Assembly: GCF_001879105.1 (NCBI RefSeq)
Contig: NZ_MLCF01000080.1
Coordinates: 1-44,088, forward strand
Source of the DNA: Mangrovactinospora gilvigrisea
Lineage (GTDB): Bacteria > Actinomycetota > Actinomycetes > Streptomycetales > Streptomycetaceae
Length of the DNA stretch: 44,088 nt
Reading direction: 5' to 3'
Shown: positions 7,933 through 16,981 of the stretch, one piece after another
Position numbering within the stretch: the stretch's first letter is position 1
Layout of the letters: every line of letters starts with the position of its first letter
Translations under genes and position numbers: made by a program
Notes under the pieces: model-generated
Told to the model about the DNA's origin: nothing
Seen by the model: the letters and a program-made list of their open reading frames with translations, nothing else
Database searches by the model: none

Positions 7933-10140
7933 ATGGACCCCGTGACCTCCACGCCGCCGCCGACCCTCACCCAGCCCCTCAAGACCTACATCGGCGCCGC
8001 CTCCGCGAAGACCTTCGCCGAGCGCCTCGACCTGCACACCGTCGGCGATCTGCTGCACCACTACCCGCGCCGCTACAGCGAGCGCGGCGAGTTGACGAAG
8101 ATGCGCGACCTCGAACTCGGCGAGCACGTCACGGTCGTCGCCGAGGTCGCCCAGGTCTCCACGCACCCGATGAAGGCCCGCCGCGGCAACATGCTCAAGG
8201 CCGTGGTGACGGACGGTCAGGGACAGGTCGACATCGTCTTCTTCCGCGAGCACCCGCACAAGGAGCGCCTGCTGCCCGGCCGCCGCGGGATGTTCGCCGG
8301 CAAGGTCGAGGTCTTCAACCGCCGCCTGCAGCTGGCCCATCCCGAGTACGAGCTGCTGGACGCCGGTGACGACGACGCCGTCGACGAGTTCGCCGGCCGC
8401 CCCGTCCCGCTCTACCCGGCCACCGAGAAGCTCCCCACCTGGAAGATCTCCAAGGCCGTCACCGTGGTCCTCGACCAGCTGCGCGCCACCGGCTGGCAGG
8501 GCCTGACGGACCCCGTCCCCGCGCAGCTCACCGACGACCGCGGGCTGCCCGCGCTCGCCGAGGCGCTGGAGCTGATCCACCGTCCCCGCACCATGGACGA
8601 CGTCCAGCGCGCCCGCGACCGCCTCAAGTGGGACGAGGCGTTCGTGCTGCAGACCGCCCTCGCCCAGCGCCGCGCCGCCGACTCCGCGCTGCCCGCCGTC
8701 CCCCGGCTGCCCCGCCCCGACGGGCTGCTCGCCGCCTTCGAGGCGAAGCTGCCCTTCACCCTGACGGAGGGCCAGGTCGCGGTCGGCGAGGAGATCTTCG
8801 CCGACATGGCCCGCTCCCACCCCATGCACCGCCTGCTGCAGGGCGAGGTCGGCGCCGGCAAGACGCTGGTCGCGCTGCGCGCCATGCTCGCCGTGGTGGA
8901 CAGCGGCGGGCAGGCCGCGCTGCTCGCCCCCACCGAGGTGCTCGCCCAGCAGCACCACCGCTCCATCACCGAGATGATGGGGGAGTTGGCCGAGCGCGGG
9001 CTGCTCGGCGGGTCCGCCGACGGCACCAAGGTGACGCTGCTCACCGGGTCGATGGGCGCCAAGGCGCGCCGCCAGGCGCTGCTGGACGCCACCACCGGCG
9101 AGGCCGGCATCGTCATCGGCACCCACGCCCTCATCGAGGACACCGTCTCCTTCCACGACCTGGGCCTGGTCGTCGTCGACGAGCAGCACCGCTTCGGCGT
9201 CGAGCAGCGGGACGCGCTGCGCGCCAAGGCCCCCGGAGACCGGGTGCCGCACCTGCTGGTCATGACGGCCACCCCCATTCCCCGCACGGTGGCGATGACG
9301 GTCTTCGGCGACCTGGAGACCTCGGTGCTCGCCCAGCTCCCCTCCGGGCGCTCGCCGATCGCCTCGCACGTCGTGCCCGCCGTCGAGAAGCCGCACTTCC
9401 TCGCCCGCGCCTGGGAGCGGGTCCGCGAGGAGGTCGGCAAGGGCCACCAGGCGTACGTGGTGTGCCCGCGGATCGGCGACGAGGAGGACGAGAAGAAGGC
9501 GAAGAAGAGCGCCGAGGGCGACCGCCGCCCCCCGCTGGCGGTGCTGGACATGGTCGAGCAGCTGACCGCCGGCGCCCTCGCCGGGCTGCGCATCGCGGCG
9601 CTGCACGGCCGGATGCCGCCCGAGGAGAAGGACGCGGTGATGCGCTCCTTCGCCGCCGGCGAGGTGGACGTGCTGGTCGCCACCACCGTCATCGAGGTCG
9701 GCGTCAACGTCCCCAACGCCACGGTGATGGCGGTGATGGACGCCGACCGGTTCGGCGTCTCCCAGCTGCACCAGCTGCGCGGCCGGGTCGGCCGCGGCTC
9801 CGCGCCCGGGCTGTGCCTGCTGGTCAGCGAGATGCCGGCGGCCACCGCGGCGCGCGCCCGGCTGGAGGCGGTGGCCGCCACCACCGACGGCTTCGAGCTC
9901 TCCCGGATCGACCTGGAGCAGCGCCGCGAGGGCGATGTGCTGGGCCAGGCGCAGTCCGGCTCCCGCTCCAGCCTGCGGGTGCTGGCGGTCATCGAGGACG
10001 AGGACGTCATCGCCGAGGCGCGCGCCGAGGCCGTCCGCCTGGTCGCCGCCGACCCGGAGCTGGCCGACCAGCCCGACCTGCGCGCCGCCATCGCCGCCCT
10101 GGTCGACCCCGAGCGCGCCGACTACCTCGACAAGGGCTGA
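7933..10140 (+). CDS. recG: ATP-dependent DNA helicase RecG
   Basis: Branch-migrates Holliday junctions and regresses stalled replication forks. The 735-aa product has the RecG order: an N-terminal wedge/OB domain (LLHHYPRRYSERGELTKM, about 36-53; VVTDGQGQVDIVFF), then SF2 helicase motifs: Walker A GEVGAGKT (about 303-310), LAPTEVLAQQH, DEXH box as DEQHRFGVEQR (about 415), TATPIPRT, ALHGRMPPEEKD, TTVIEVGVNVPNA and QLRGRVGRG. A charged insert EEDEKKAKKSAEGD (about 516-530) in the second helicase lobe is unremarkable for actinomycetes. The ATG at 7933 is used; GTG 7942 is an alternative, as neither has a strong Shine-Dalgarno. It follows the DAK2 gene by 43 nt and precedes rsmD. Confidence 0.97.
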   Translation: MDPVTSTPPPTLTQPLKTYIGAASAKTFAERLDLHTVGDLLHHYPRRYSERGELTKMRDLELGEHVTVVAEVAQVSTHPMKARRGNMLKAVVTDGQGQVDIVFFREHPHKERLLPGRRGMFAGKVEVFNRRLQLAHPEYELLDAGDDDAVDEFAGRPVPLYPATEKLPTWKISKAVTVVLDQLRATGWQGLTDPVPAQLTDDRGLPALAEALELIHRPRTMDDVQRARDRLKWDEAFVLQTALAQRRAADSALPAVPRLPRPDGLLAAFEAKLPFTLTEGQVAVGEEIFADMARSHPMHRLLQGEVGAGKTLVALRAMLAVVDSGGQAALLAPTEVLAQQHHRSITEMMGELAERGLLGGSADGTKVTLLTGSMGAKARRQALLDATTGEAGIVIGTHALIEDTVSFHDLGLVVVDEQHRFGVEQRDALRAKAPGDRVPHLLVMTATPIPRTVAMTVFGDLETSVLAQLPSGRSPIASHVVPAVEKPHFLARAWERVREEVGKGHQAYVVCPRIGDEEDEKKAKKSAEGDRRPPLAVLDMVEQLTAGALAGLRIAALHGRMPPEEKDAVMRSFAAGEVDVLVATTVIEVGVNVPNATVMAVMDADRFGVSQLHQLRGRVGRGSAPGLCLLVSEMPAATAARARLEAVAATTDGFELSRIDLEQRREGDVLGQAQSGSRSSLRVLAVIEDEDVIAEARAEAVRLVAADPELADQPDLRAAIAALVDPERADYLDKG

Positions 10141-10198
10141 GACCCTCGGTGCGCCTACGCTTGAGCCCCGTCCGATCCACGACCAGGGGAGACACCGC

Positions 10199-10771
10199 GT
10201 GACCCGCGTCATCGCCGGCGCCGCGGGCGGCCGCCGGCTGGCCGTCCCGCCCGGCACCGGCACCCGGCCCACCTCCGACCGCGCCCGCGAGGCGCTCTTC
10301 TCCACCTGGGAGTCGATGCGCGGCGGCCTCGACGACGCCCGCGTCCTCGACCTCTACGCCGGCTCCGGCGCCGTCGCCCTGGAGGCGCTCTCCCGGGGCG
10401 CCGCCCATGCGCTGCTCGCCGAGGCGGACGCCCGCGCCGCCCGCACGATCCGCGCCAACATCGCGGCGCTCGGCCTGCCCGGCGCCGAGCTGCGCCCCGG
10501 CAAGGCCGAGGCGGTCGCCGCCGGGCCCGCCCCGGCGCAGCCGTACGACGTGGTCTTCCTCGACCCGCCCTACGCGGTGACGGACGATCACCTGGCCGGA
10601 CTGCTCACCCGGTTGCGGGACGGCGGCTGGCTGGCGCCCGAGGCGCTGGTCGCGGTCGAACGCGCCACCCGGGGCGGGACGTTCGCCTGGCCGCCCGGAT
10701 TCGAGCCCCTCAGGTCCCGTCGGTACGGCGAGGGGACGCTCTGGTACGGTCGCGCCGCTACCGGCACGTAA
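10199..10771 (+). CDS. rsmD: 16S rRNA (guanine966-N2)-methyltransferase
   Basis: Methylates G966 of 16S rRNA with S-adenosylmethionine during small-subunit assembly. The 190-aa product shows VTRVIAGAAGGRRLAVPPG at the N-terminus, RPTSDRAREALF, the SAM-binding VLDLYAGSGAVALEALSRGA, and the catalytic DPPY (about residue 121) of amino-methyltransferases. The GTG start at 10199 follows GGGGAG (10185-10190) at normal spacing. A TACGCT hexamer near 10154 could be a -10 for a promoter inside the recG-rsmD gap. The next gene is coaD, as in many bacteria. Confidence 0.95.
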   Translation: MTRVIAGAAGGRRLAVPPGTGTRPTSDRAREALFSTWESMRGGLDDARVLDLYAGSGAVALEALSRGAAHALLAEADARAARTIRANIAALGLPGAELRPGKAEAVAAGPAPAQPYDVVFLDPPYAVTDDHLAGLLTRLRDGGWLAPEALVAVERATRGGTFAWPPGFEPLRSRRYGEGTLWYGRAATGT

Positions 10772-10795
10772 ACGTAAGGGTCAAGGAGAGTCACA

Positions 10796-11281
10796 GTGAT
10801 GCGCCGCGTCGTCTGCCCGGGGTCGTTCGACCCGATCACCAACGGCCATGTCGACATCATCGCCCGCACCTCGAAGTTGTTCGACGAGGTCTACGTCGCG
10901 GTGCTGATCAACCCCGGGAAGGCCGGGCTCTTCTCGGTCGCCGAGCGGGTGGCGCTGATCGAGGAGGTCACCGCCGACCTGGGCAACGTCAAGGTCGAGG
11001 CGCACCACGGGCTGCTCGTCGACTACTGCCGGGAGCGCGACATCCCGGCCATCGCCAAGGGCCTGCGCGCGGTGAGCGACTTCGACTACGAGCTGAAGAT
11101 GGCCCAGATGAACCACGGGCTCACCGGCGTCGAGACGCTCTTCATCCCGACCAACCCGGTCTACAGCTTCCTCTCCTCCTCGCTGGCCAAGGAGGTCGCC
11201 TCCTACGGCGGCGACATCTCCGGACTCGTCCCGGAACCGGTGCTCGCGGCGCTGCGCGAGCGGCTCGCCGAACGCGGCTGA
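10796..11281 (+). CDS. coaD: Phosphopantetheine adenylyltransferase
   Basis: Adds AMP from ATP to 4'-phosphopantetheine, the penultimate step of coenzyme A synthesis; cytoplasmic, hexameric in characterised members. The 161-aa length is standard. Motifs: RRVVCPGSFDPITNGHVDI with the T/HXGH nucleotidyltransferase signature TNGH (about 16-19), AKGLRAVSDFDYELKMA and the C-terminal YSFLSSSLAKEVASYGGDI. The start is GTG 10796 or the ATG immediately after it at 10799; AAGGAG at 10783-10788 serves either. It probably belongs to the transcription unit with rsmD. Confidence 0.97.
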   Translation: MMRRVVCPGSFDPITNGHVDIIARTSKLFDEVYVAVLINPGKAGLFSVAERVALIEEVTADLGNVKVEAHHGLLVDYCRERDIPAIAKGLRAVSDFDYELKMAQMNHGLTGVETLFIPTNPVYSFLSSSLAKEVASYGGDISGLVPEPVLAALRERLAERG

Positions 11282-11291
11282 GCACCCCCTG

Positions 11292-11297
11292 TAGAGT
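11292..11297 (+). promoter_or_regulatory. Candidate -10 (TAGAGT) for a leaderless sepIVA mRNA
   Basis: TAGAGT fits the Streptomyces -10 and lies 7 nt before the GTG at 11305, with no Shine-Dalgarno in between. The -35 is not clear. Confidence 0.45.
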
Positions 11298-11304
11298 CCA
11301 CTCC

Positions 11305-11961
11305 GTGGACAGCGCAGAACGCCGGATCGACGAAGCCATCGGACTCATCAACGGGGCCCGGTCCCTCCCCATGTCCTCCTCCTGCGTCGTGAACCGCACC
11401 GAGCTGATCCGGATGCTGGAGGAGGCCAAGGCCGCCCTCCCGGAGCAGCTGGCCACCGCCCGCGCCGTGGTCGAGGAGCGCGACGCGCTGGTCGCCGAGG
11501 GCCGCAAGGAGGCCGAGCGGATCGCCGCCCGCGCCAAGAAGGAGCGGGCCGTCCTCGTCTCCGAGACCGAGGTCGCCCGCGAGGCCCGGCGCGAGTCGGA
11601 CGCCGTCCTCGCCAAGGCCCGCCGGGACGCCGAGGAGACCCGCCGCAAGGCCGACGACTACGTCGACCTCAAGCTCGCCACCTTCGAGGTGGTGCTCGGC
11701 AAGACGCTGGAGGCCGTCGGCCGCGGCCGCGAGAAGCTGATGGGCCGCCGCCCGATCGCCGAGCTGGGCGGGGAGGCGCCGGAGGGCGCCGCCGAACTGC
11801 CCGGCCCGCGCCCCGCGGAGCGGGCCGGGAAGGACGCCGGCAAGGGCGAGGACGGCGGGGCCGGCGAGGCCGCGGACGTCCCCGAGGTCGACGTCTCCGG
11901 CTTCTTCGACACCTCCGTCATCGACGCCGACCGCCTCCGCACCCTCAACGACCCCGACTGA
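11305..11961 (+). CDS. DivIVA-like coiled-coil septation protein (SepIVA-type)
   Basis: Position and sequence match the DivIVA-related protein that in mycobacteria is called SepIVA (Rv2927c), needed for septation and placed near YceD (DUF177), rnc and coaD. The 218-aa product has a short N-terminus with VNRTELIRMLEEAKAALPEQL, a long charged coiled coil (about residues 30-125, with VVEERDALVAEGRKEAERIAAR and RRDAEETRRKADDYVDLKLA), then a disordered Gly/Ala/Glu linker and a conserved-looking tail DVSGFFDTSVIDADRLRTL. It has no membrane segment. It is likely a cytoplasmic scaffold at the septum or tip. The role in Streptomyces is inferred from the mycobacterial homologue. Confidence 0.75.
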   Translation: MDSAERRIDEAIGLINGARSLPMSSSCVVNRTELIRMLEEAKAALPEQLATARAVVEERDALVAEGRKEAERIAARAKKERAVLVSETEVAREARRESDAVLAKARRDAEETRRKADDYVDLKLATFEVVLGKTLEAVGRGREKLMGRRPIAELGGEAPEGAAELPGPRPAERAGKDAGKGEDGGAGEAADVPEVDVSGFFDTSVIDADRLRTLNDPD

Positions 11962-11988
11962 CCCGGCGCCGGCGCGAGCGCCGCCGGG
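11962..11988 (+). terminator. Weak hairpin after sepIVA
   Basis: CGGCGC (11964-11969) pairs with GCGCCG (11978-11983), with possible further CC/GG pairing across a bulge. It follows the sepIVA stop directly and precedes the DUF177 promoter. Low stability and no T-tract make this tentative. Confidence 0.3.
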
Positions 11989-12042
11989 AGCGGGGGCGAA
12001 CCGTCCGGAATGCGCCCGCCGTCGGCCCGAATCGGGTCCGAG

Positions 12043-12071
12043 TTGGGACTGGCGGGCCTGTCCAGTATCCT
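12043..12071 (+). promoter_or_regulatory. Promoter of the DUF177-rpmF-rnc-mutM operon
   Basis: A -35 TTGGGA (12043-12048) and -10 TATCCT (12066-12071) are separated by exactly 17 nt, the best housekeeping-type promoter I see in the window. Transcription would begin near 12078, giving a leader of about 75 nt before the proposed start of DUF177. Confidence 0.6.
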
Positions 12072-12154
12072 TGTCCCTCGGCCTGGGCCGTCGCGCCCGT
12101 TCGCCGCATTCGACCGCACCTCACCAGCAGTACCGCCAGAGAGCAGGAAGACCC

Positions 12155-12793
12155 CTGAAGCGCCTCGACCACCGCGATCCGCTCACGCTTGACACGCGTG
12201 AGCTGGGCAGGCGTCCCGGAGCGATGCAGACGCAGAGCCGCTCCGTCGACGCGCCCGCGGGCCTCGGCATCGCCGGGGTGATCGGCGTGCCCGAGGGCGA
12301 TCCGCTCGAGATGGAGCTGCGTCTGGAGTCCGTGGTCGACGGTGTGCTGGTGACGGGCACCGTGCGCGCCCGGGCGGCCGGTGAGTGCGTACGCTGTCTG
12401 GAGCCCGCCGAGCAGCCGCTCGACGTGGAGTTCCAGGAGCTGTTCCTCTACCCGGACGTCGCCGACGAGCGCGGCGCCGACCGGGGCAAGGGGGACGGCG
12501 AGGACGAAGAGCCGGAAGAGCTCCGGATCGAGGGCGACCTGATCGACCTCGAACCGGTGGTGCGGGACGCGGTGGTTCTCGAACTGCCGCTCCAACCGGT
12601 GTGCCGGGAGGACTGCCCGGGCCTGTGCCCCGACTGCGGGGCGTGCCTGGCGGACGATCCGGAGCACCGGCACACCGACGCCGTCGACCCCAGGTGGGCG
12701 GCCCTGCAAGGACTCACCGTCGCACCCGAGCACTCGGGCGCCGGGGATGACAACACCGATGGCGCCGACGGTGCCGAGAACCAGGAGAAGTAG
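12155..12793 (+). CDS. DUF177/YceD-family zinc-ribbon protein (large-subunit accumulation protein YceD)
   Basis: YceD homologues are nearly always just upstream of rpmF, as here, and in plants and E. coli are linked to 23S rRNA/50S accumulation. The product (about 212 aa) has [21 protein letters not shown] at the start, the core [21 protein letters not shown] and a C-terminal cysteine cluster [16 protein letters not shown] that looks zinc-binding. The frame is open from a TTG at 12071, but that codon overlaps the -10 of the operon promoter. I therefore prefer a CTG at 12155, which has AGGAAG at 12145-12150 and gives the family's usual N-terminus. A later ATG at 12224 would cut off conserved residues. 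rpmF starts 2 nt after the stop. Confidence 0.82.
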   Translation: MKRLDHRDPLTLDTRELGRRPGAMQTQSRSVDAPAGLGIAGVIGVPEGDPLEMELRLESVVDGVLVTGTVRARAAGECVRCLEPAEQPLDVEFQELFLYPDVADERGADRGKGDGEDEEPEELRIEGDLIDLEPVVRDAVVLELPLQPVCREDCPGLCPDCGACLADDPEHRHTDAVDPRWAALQGLTVAPEHSGAGDDNTDGADGAENQEK

Positions 12794-12795
12794 CG

Positions 12796-12969
12796 ATGGC
12801 AGTTCCGAAGCGGAAGATGTCGCGCAGCAACACGCGCCACCGTCGCAGCCAGTGGAAGGCGACCGCCCCGGCGCTGGTCCCTTGCCAGACCTGCAACGAG
12901 CCGAAGCTCGGGCACATCGCGTGCCCGAACTGCGGCACCTACAACCGCCGTCAGGTCCTCAACGTCTGA
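12796..12969 (+). CDS. rpmF: 50S ribosomal protein L32, zinc-binding (C+) type
   Basis: Structural protein of the 50S subunit, 57 aa. It begins [20 protein letters not shown], the universal L32 N-terminus, and has two cysteine pairs, CQTC (Cys30, Cys33) and CPNC (Cys43, Cys46), forming the zinc ribbon. The ATG at 12796 follows GGAGAAG, which overlaps the end of the DUF177 gene (stop at 12793), so the two are translationally coupled. rnc follows within 20 nt. Confidence 0.97.
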   Translation: MAVPKRKMSRSNTRHRRSQWKATAPALVPCQTCNEPKLGHIACPNCGTYNRRQVLNV

Positions 12970-12988
12970 CGGGCAGGTGCGAGGAGCG

Positions 12989-13789
12989 ATGACGGCTGCG
13001 AAGAGGTCCAATCGGTCGCGCGGGGACGCCAACCGTCCGAGCGAGGGCCGCGGCCCGCAGCACGAGGAGTCGCTCGACATCCTCGAAGGGCGGCTCGGGT
13101 ACACGCTCGAAGCCGCCCTTCTGGTGCGCGCCCTGACGCACCGCTCGTTCGCGTACGAGAACGGCGGTCTGCCCACCAACGAGCGCCTGGAGTTCCTGGG
13201 CGACTCGGTGCTGGGCCTGATCGTCACCGACACCCTCTACCGGGCCCACCCGGATCTCCCCGAGGGGCAGCTGGCCAAGCTGCGCGCGGCGGTCGTCAAC
13301 GCGCGTGCCCTCGCGGGTGTCGGGCGGGGCCTCGAGCTGGGCCGGTTCATCCGGCTCGGCCGCGGCGAGGAGGGCACCGGCGGGCGCGACAAGTCGTCCA
13401 TCCTGGCCGACACGGTGGAGGCCGTCATCGGCGCCGTCTACCTCGACCAGGGCCTGGACGCCGCCACCGAGCTGGTGCACCGGCTGTTCGACCCGCTGAT
13501 CGAGCAGTCCGCCAGCCTCGGCGCCGGTCTCGACTGGAAGACCAGCCTCCAGGAGCTCACCGCGGAGACGGGCATCGGCGTGCCCGAGTACCTCATCTCC
13601 GAGAGCGGCCCGGACCACGAGAAGCATTTCGCCGCGGTCGCCCGCGTCGGCGGCGACGACTACGGCACCGGCACCGGGCGCTCGAAGAAGGAGGCGGAGC
13701 AGCAGGCCGCCGAGAGCGCCTGGCACGCCATCCGGATCAAGGCCGGGCTGGACAAGCCGTCCCAGGACGGCGTCGCGCCGACCGTCTGA
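12989..13789 (+). CDS. rnc: Ribonuclease III (AbsB homologue)
   Basis: Cleaves double-stranded RNA, processing rRNA and many mRNAs. In S. coelicolor the orthologue AbsB (RncS) is also a global regulator of antibiotic production. The product (266 aa from ATG 12989) has the catalytic signature [31 protein letters not shown] before it, the second acidic site [15 protein letters not shown], and a C-terminal double-stranded RNA-binding domain ([13 protein letters not shown] to [16 protein letters not shown]). GAGGAG lies very close to the ATG (2 nt), so GTG 12977 (270 aa) remains possible. It is cotranscribed with rpmF and mutM. Confidence 0.96.
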   Translation: MTAAKRSNRSRGDANRPSEGRGPQHEESLDILEGRLGYTLEAALLVRALTHRSFAYENGGLPTNERLEFLGDSVLGLIVTDTLYRAHPDLPEGQLAKLRAAVVNARALAGVGRGLELGRFIRLGRGEEGTGGRDKSSILADTVEAVIGAVYLDQGLDAATELVHRLFDPLIEQSASLGAGLDWKTSLQELTAETGIGVPEYLISESGPDHEKHFAAVARVGGDDYGTGTGRSKKEAEQQAAESAWHAIRIKAGLDKPSQDGVAPTV

Positions 13790-13826
13790 GCGGACGGCGG
13801 CGGGCGAGACGGGGGAGGATCACGGG

Positions 13827-14696
13827 ATGCCCGAGCTGCCCGAGGTCGAGGTGGTGCGCCGGGGCCTGGAGCGCTGGGTCTCCGGCCGCACCGTCGACTC
13901 CGTCATGGTGCTGCACCCGCGCGCGGTCCGGCGGCACCCCGCCGGCGCGGCGGACTTCGCGGCCCGGCTGACCGGTCGCACGCTGGGCACGGCGCGGCGG
14001 CGCGGCAAGTACCTGTGGATCCCGCTCGACGACGCCGCCGACACCGGCGACGGCGGCGAGGCGCTGCTGGCGCACCTCGGGATGAGCGGGCAGATGCTGG
14101 TCCAGCCCAAGGACGCCCCCGACGAGACGCATCTGCGCATCCGGGTCTCCTTCGCTGACGCGGCCGGCACCGAGCTGCGCTTCGTCGACCAGCGCACCTT
14201 CGGCGGGCTCGCGCTGGAGTCGACGGCGGCGGACGGGGTGCCGGCCTCGGTCGGGCACATCGCGCTCGACCCGATGGACGGCGCCTTCGACGACGCCGCC
14301 TTCCACACGGCGCTGCGGCGGCGGCGCAGCGAGGTGAAGCGGGCGCTGCTCGACCAGTCGCTGATCAGCGGCGTCGGCAACATCTACGCGGACGAGGCGC
14401 TGTGGCGGGCCCGGCTGCACTACCGCCGTCCCACGGGGACGATGACGGCGCCGCTCACCGCGCGGCTCCTCGCGGAGGTGCGGACGGTGATGGGTGCGGC
14501 GCTGACGGCCGGGGGGACGAGCTTCGACTCGCTGTACGTCAACGTCAACGGCGAGAGCGGGTACTTCGACCGCTCGCTGGCGGCGTACGGGCGGGAGGGC
14601 CTGCCCTGCGGGCGCTGCGCGACGCCGATCCGGCGGGCCGCGTTCATGAACCGCTCCAGCTACTACTGCCCCCGCTGCCAGCGCGCCCCCCGCTGA
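13827..14696 (+). CDS. mutM: Formamidopyrimidine-DNA glycosylase (Fpg/MutM)
   Basis: Excises 8-oxoguanine and formamidopyrimidines and nicks the DNA at the lesion. The 289-aa product starts [17 protein letters not shown]; Pro2 is the Schiff-base nucleophile and Glu3 the acid. Further signs are [50 protein letters not shown] (the helix-two-turn-helix with the lesion-binding Asn) and the C-terminal zinc finger [13 protein letters not shown]...YYCPRCQ. The ATG at 13827 is fixed by the need for Pro2. It is last in the rpmF-rnc-mutM operon and followed by a hairpin. Confidence 0.97.
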   Translation: MPELPEVEVVRRGLERWVSGRTVDSVMVLHPRAVRRHPAGAADFAARLTGRTLGTARRRGKYLWIPLDDAADTGDGGEALLAHLGMSGQMLVQPKDAPDETHLRIRVSFADAAGTELRFVDQRTFGGLALESTAADGVPASVGHIALDPMDGAFDDAAFHTALRRRRSEVKRALLDQSLISGVGNIYADEALWRARLHYRRPTGTMTAPLTARLLAEVRTVMGAALTAGGTSFDSLYVNVNGESGYFDRSLAAYGREGLPCGRCATPIRRAAFMNRSSYYCPRCQRAPR

Positions 14697-14715
14697 CCGC
14701 GGTGACCTGACCGCC

Positions 14716-14737
14716 GCCCCGGGACCCCACCCGGGGC
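14716..14737 (+). terminator. Hairpin after mutM
   Basis: An 8-bp perfect stem GCCCCGGG / CCCGGGGC with a 6-nt loop, 19 nt after the mutM stop. No T-tract. Confidence 0.5.
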
Positions 14738-14744
14738 CGTCGCG

Positions 14745-16250
14745 ATGTCGGCGCGGTCGGTGGCGTCCGGGAGGGTTCCCGAACACCAGAGCGTGAGTCA
14801 CACTCGCGTCGTGCCGATAGAGATCGAGTGGGACCCCGACGACGGCCCGTCCGAGCCCTCCGCCCACGACGTCCTGGACAACGAGCGCCCCCGCCGCAGG
14901 CGCAGGCTCCCGCGGCTGCGCACCCGCATCGTCGTGCTCACCGCCGCCGCCGCGCTCCTCGCGGCGTACGGCATCCACGCCCTGCACCCCGGCGGACGTA
15001 CCGCACCCACCGCCGCCCCCGACCCCGGGCGCCCGTTACCCGCCTCGGCCGCCGTCCCCCGCCCCGCCGCCGGCGCACTGCTGCGGGACGACACCGGCGC
15101 CGGCGAGATGCCCTCCCGGCTCATCCTCGTCCGCCCCGACGGAACCCTGCGCGGACCCGTCACCCAGCAGAGCGTCCCCGCCCAGACCGCCCGCGGCACC
15201 GACCCGTGCGCGGTGCCGCTCGCCAACGGCACCGAGGTCCTGCTGGAGACCGCCTGGCAGCCCGCCCTCGGCGGCCGCCTCGCCGTGCAGCCCCTGGACC
15301 TCGGCACCGTCCCCGCGCCGCTGAAGTCCTGGACCGCGGACGGAGGTTGGGGCGACAGCCCCGCCGCGGGCTCGCTGCTCGGGGTCACCGCCGGCGGCAC
15401 CGTCTGGGAGGCGGACAACGCCTACACCGCCGCCGGCACCGCCAACCCGATCGGCAGCAACTGGACGATCCGGGTGGCGCACGGCATCGACGGCACCCCC
15501 AAGGCGCCGCCCGGCACCGAAGGACGCCCGCTGGACGGCGCCCACTTCCCCGGCCTGCACCCCGCCGCCGTCCTCCCCGGGGCGGCCGGCAGCGGACCGG
15601 CCGGCAGCGGCCCGGCCGTCGTCCTGACCAGCGCCCTCGACGCCGGCCTGTGGACCTCCGAGCGGCTCACCGTCGACGTGCTGTGGCCGGCCAACCCGGG
15701 CGGCGGCGACGCTGCCATGCTCTTCACCACCACGACCACCGGCCGCATCGTCGCCTTCGACACCGTCGACCGGACCGCCGCCGCCATCGCCCTGGACGGC
15801 CCCTGCACCGCGGAGGGCTGCGACCCGCCCCTGGTCACGCTCCGCTTCACCCCGGGCGGCACGCACCGCGCCGCCGTCCGGATGCCGCGCGGCTGGCGCT
15901 ACCTGGAGGGGCTCGACGACGGCCGCCTCGCCGTGCTCCCCGGCACCGGCCGGTTCGTCTTCGCCGTCCGCCGCGAGGGCGACAACTCCCGCTACGCCCT
16001 CGCCGAGGCCCCGCTCACCGGGGGCGCCGCCACCCTGGTGCCCGGCAGCGCCGGCCTCGCCCGGATTGGCAGCACGGTGGTCGCCGCCTCCGGCGACACC
16101 GTCCTGTTCCTGGTCGACGCGCCGGAGCCGGAGTCCCCCGGCCGGGTCGGCGTCGCCTCCTGGACGCCGGGCGGCGGCCGCGCCCGGATGCTCGCCCACG
16201 ACCTCCCGGCCGACCGCCTGGTCTGCGCGGTCCCGCCGACGGACAACTAG
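14745..16250 (+). CDS. Membrane-anchored protein of unknown function with extracytoplasmic domain
   Basis: I do not recognise a named family. The N-terminal 65 residues are acidic then strongly basic ([14 protein letters not shown]), followed by one hydrophobic segment [19 protein letters not shown] (about 62-80), so this is probably a single-pass protein with the remaining 420 residues outside the cell. That part is rich in Gly, Ala, Thr and short beta-like repeats ([51 protein letters not shown]) that suggest a beta-propeller-like fold, and four cysteines could form disulfides. The start is uncertain: ATG 14745, GTG 14793 and GTG 14811 are all in frame without a strong ribosome-binding site. 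It lies between mutM and the acylphosphatase gene. Confidence 0.7.
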   Translation: MSARSVASGRVPEHQSVSHTRVVPIEIEWDPDDGPSEPSAHDVLDNERPRRRRRLPRLRTRIVVLTAAAALLAAYGIHALHPGGRTAPTAAPDPGRPLPASAAVPRPAAGALLRDDTGAGEMPSRLILVRPDGTLRGPVTQQSVPAQTARGTDPCAVPLANGTEVLLETAWQPALGGRLAVQPLDLGTVPAPLKSWTADGGWGDSPAAGSLLGVTAGGTVWEADNAYTAAGTANPIGSNWTIRVAHGIDGTPKAPPGTEGRPLDGAHFPGLHPAAVLPGAAGSGPAGSGPAVVLTSALDAGLWTSERLTVDVLWPANPGGGDAAMLFTTTTTGRIVAFDTVDRTAAAIALDGPCTAEGCDPPLVTLRFTPGGTHRAAVRMPRGWRYLEGLDDGRLAVLPGTGRFVFAVRREGDNSRYALAEAPLTGGAATLVPGSAGLARIGSTVVAASGDTVLFLVDAPEPESPGRVGVASWTPGGGRARMLAHDLPADRLVCAVPPTDN

Positions 16251-16253
16251 GTT
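16248..16253 (+). promoter_or_regulatory. Candidate -10 (TAGGTT) for leaderless acylphosphatase mRNA
   Basis: TAGGTT matches the Streptomyces -10 and overlaps the stop codon of the upstream gene, 7 nt before the ATG at 16261. Confidence 0.4.
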
Positions 16254-16260
16254 GGGGTCC

Positions 16261-16626
16261 ATGGACGACCAGGACCACGGGATGCGGGCGCCGCGCACCG
16301 GCGCGACCGCGCTCGGCGCGGACGGCGCGGGCGGGGAGGACGGCCGGGTGCGGATGACGGCCTGGGTGCGGGGGCGCGTCCAGGGCGTCGGCTTCCGCTG
16401 GTGGACCCGGGTCCGGGCGCTGGAGATCGGCGGCCTCACCGGATCCGCGTCCAATCTCGCCGACGGCCGCGTCCAGGTGGACGCCTACGGCGACCGCGCG
16501 CGCTGCGCGCTCCTGCTGGACTGGCTCCGCAACGGCGACACGCCCGGGCGCGTCGACGGCGTCACCGAGATCTGGCGTCCGTCCGATCGGGCGACGGCAC
16601 CGGCCGAGGGCTTCGCGATCAAGTAA
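16261..16626 (+). CDS. Acylphosphatase
   Basis: Hydrolyses acyl-phosphate bonds (carboxyl-phosphate mixed anhydrides) such as acetyl phosphate; small cytoplasmic enzyme. The 121-aa product has an extra polar N-terminal tail of about 30 residues, then the family core: [19 protein letters not shown], where the Arg in GFRWW is the phosphate-binding residue, and [17 protein letters not shown], which carries the catalytic Asn. The domain length after the tail, about 90 residues, is normal. Start ATG 16261; internal ATGs (16282, 16354) would remove only the non-conserved tail. Its position upstream of smc is typical of Streptomyces. Confidence 0.92.
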   Translation: MDDQDHGMRAPRTGATALGADGAGGEDGRVRMTAWVRGRVQGVGFRWWTRVRALEIGGLTGSASNLADGRVQVDAYGDRARCALLLDWLRNGDTPGRVDGVTEIWRPSDRATAPAEGFAIK

Positions 16627-16981
16627 AAGGGGCCGCTGACCCGCGGAGGAACCCTTCGAAGGCGCTTGCGCCCCGGCCCGCGGCGTGCTTGACTCCCGCG
16701 CAAGGCACAAGACGATCTCATGGCTGACCGACGGAAGTGACGGCGCAGGCCCGATGCGCGCAGTGAGGCGCATGCATCGAGGGCCCGCCGCGGCACGCCG
16801 TGATCGTGTTGACCCTCTCGCTGTTTGGTGAGACGCTGAAAACCCGCGCACTCGTACCGTGTCGGCCGACATGCGGACCCCGCCGCAGGCCGGTCAGAGA
16901 GTGAGCGCGCGGCCAACGCGAAAACACCTCTCGACCCACCACCGCTTGGGGTCGGTCACTCAGCGTGGAGGACCATCCATC
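16627..16981. other. 355-bp intergenic region before the small coiled-coil gene
   Basis: No credible gene. The stretch is noticeably less G+C-rich than its surroundings (for example 16805-16850), which fits a promoter region. It contains TTGACC (16809-16814) and TACCGT (16854-16859) but not at standard spacing, so I do not assign a promoter. A minus-strand frame from 16916 runs back across the acylphosphatase gene and is rejected as a shadow. GGAGGA near 16967 is the ribosome-binding site of the next gene. Confidence 0.5.

Noticed and set aside
16485..16916. Minus-strand frame of 143 codons in the acylphosphatase downstream gap
   Set aside because: Half of it is antisense to acylphosphatase, no ribosome-binding site is present, and the translation shows no recognisable motif.
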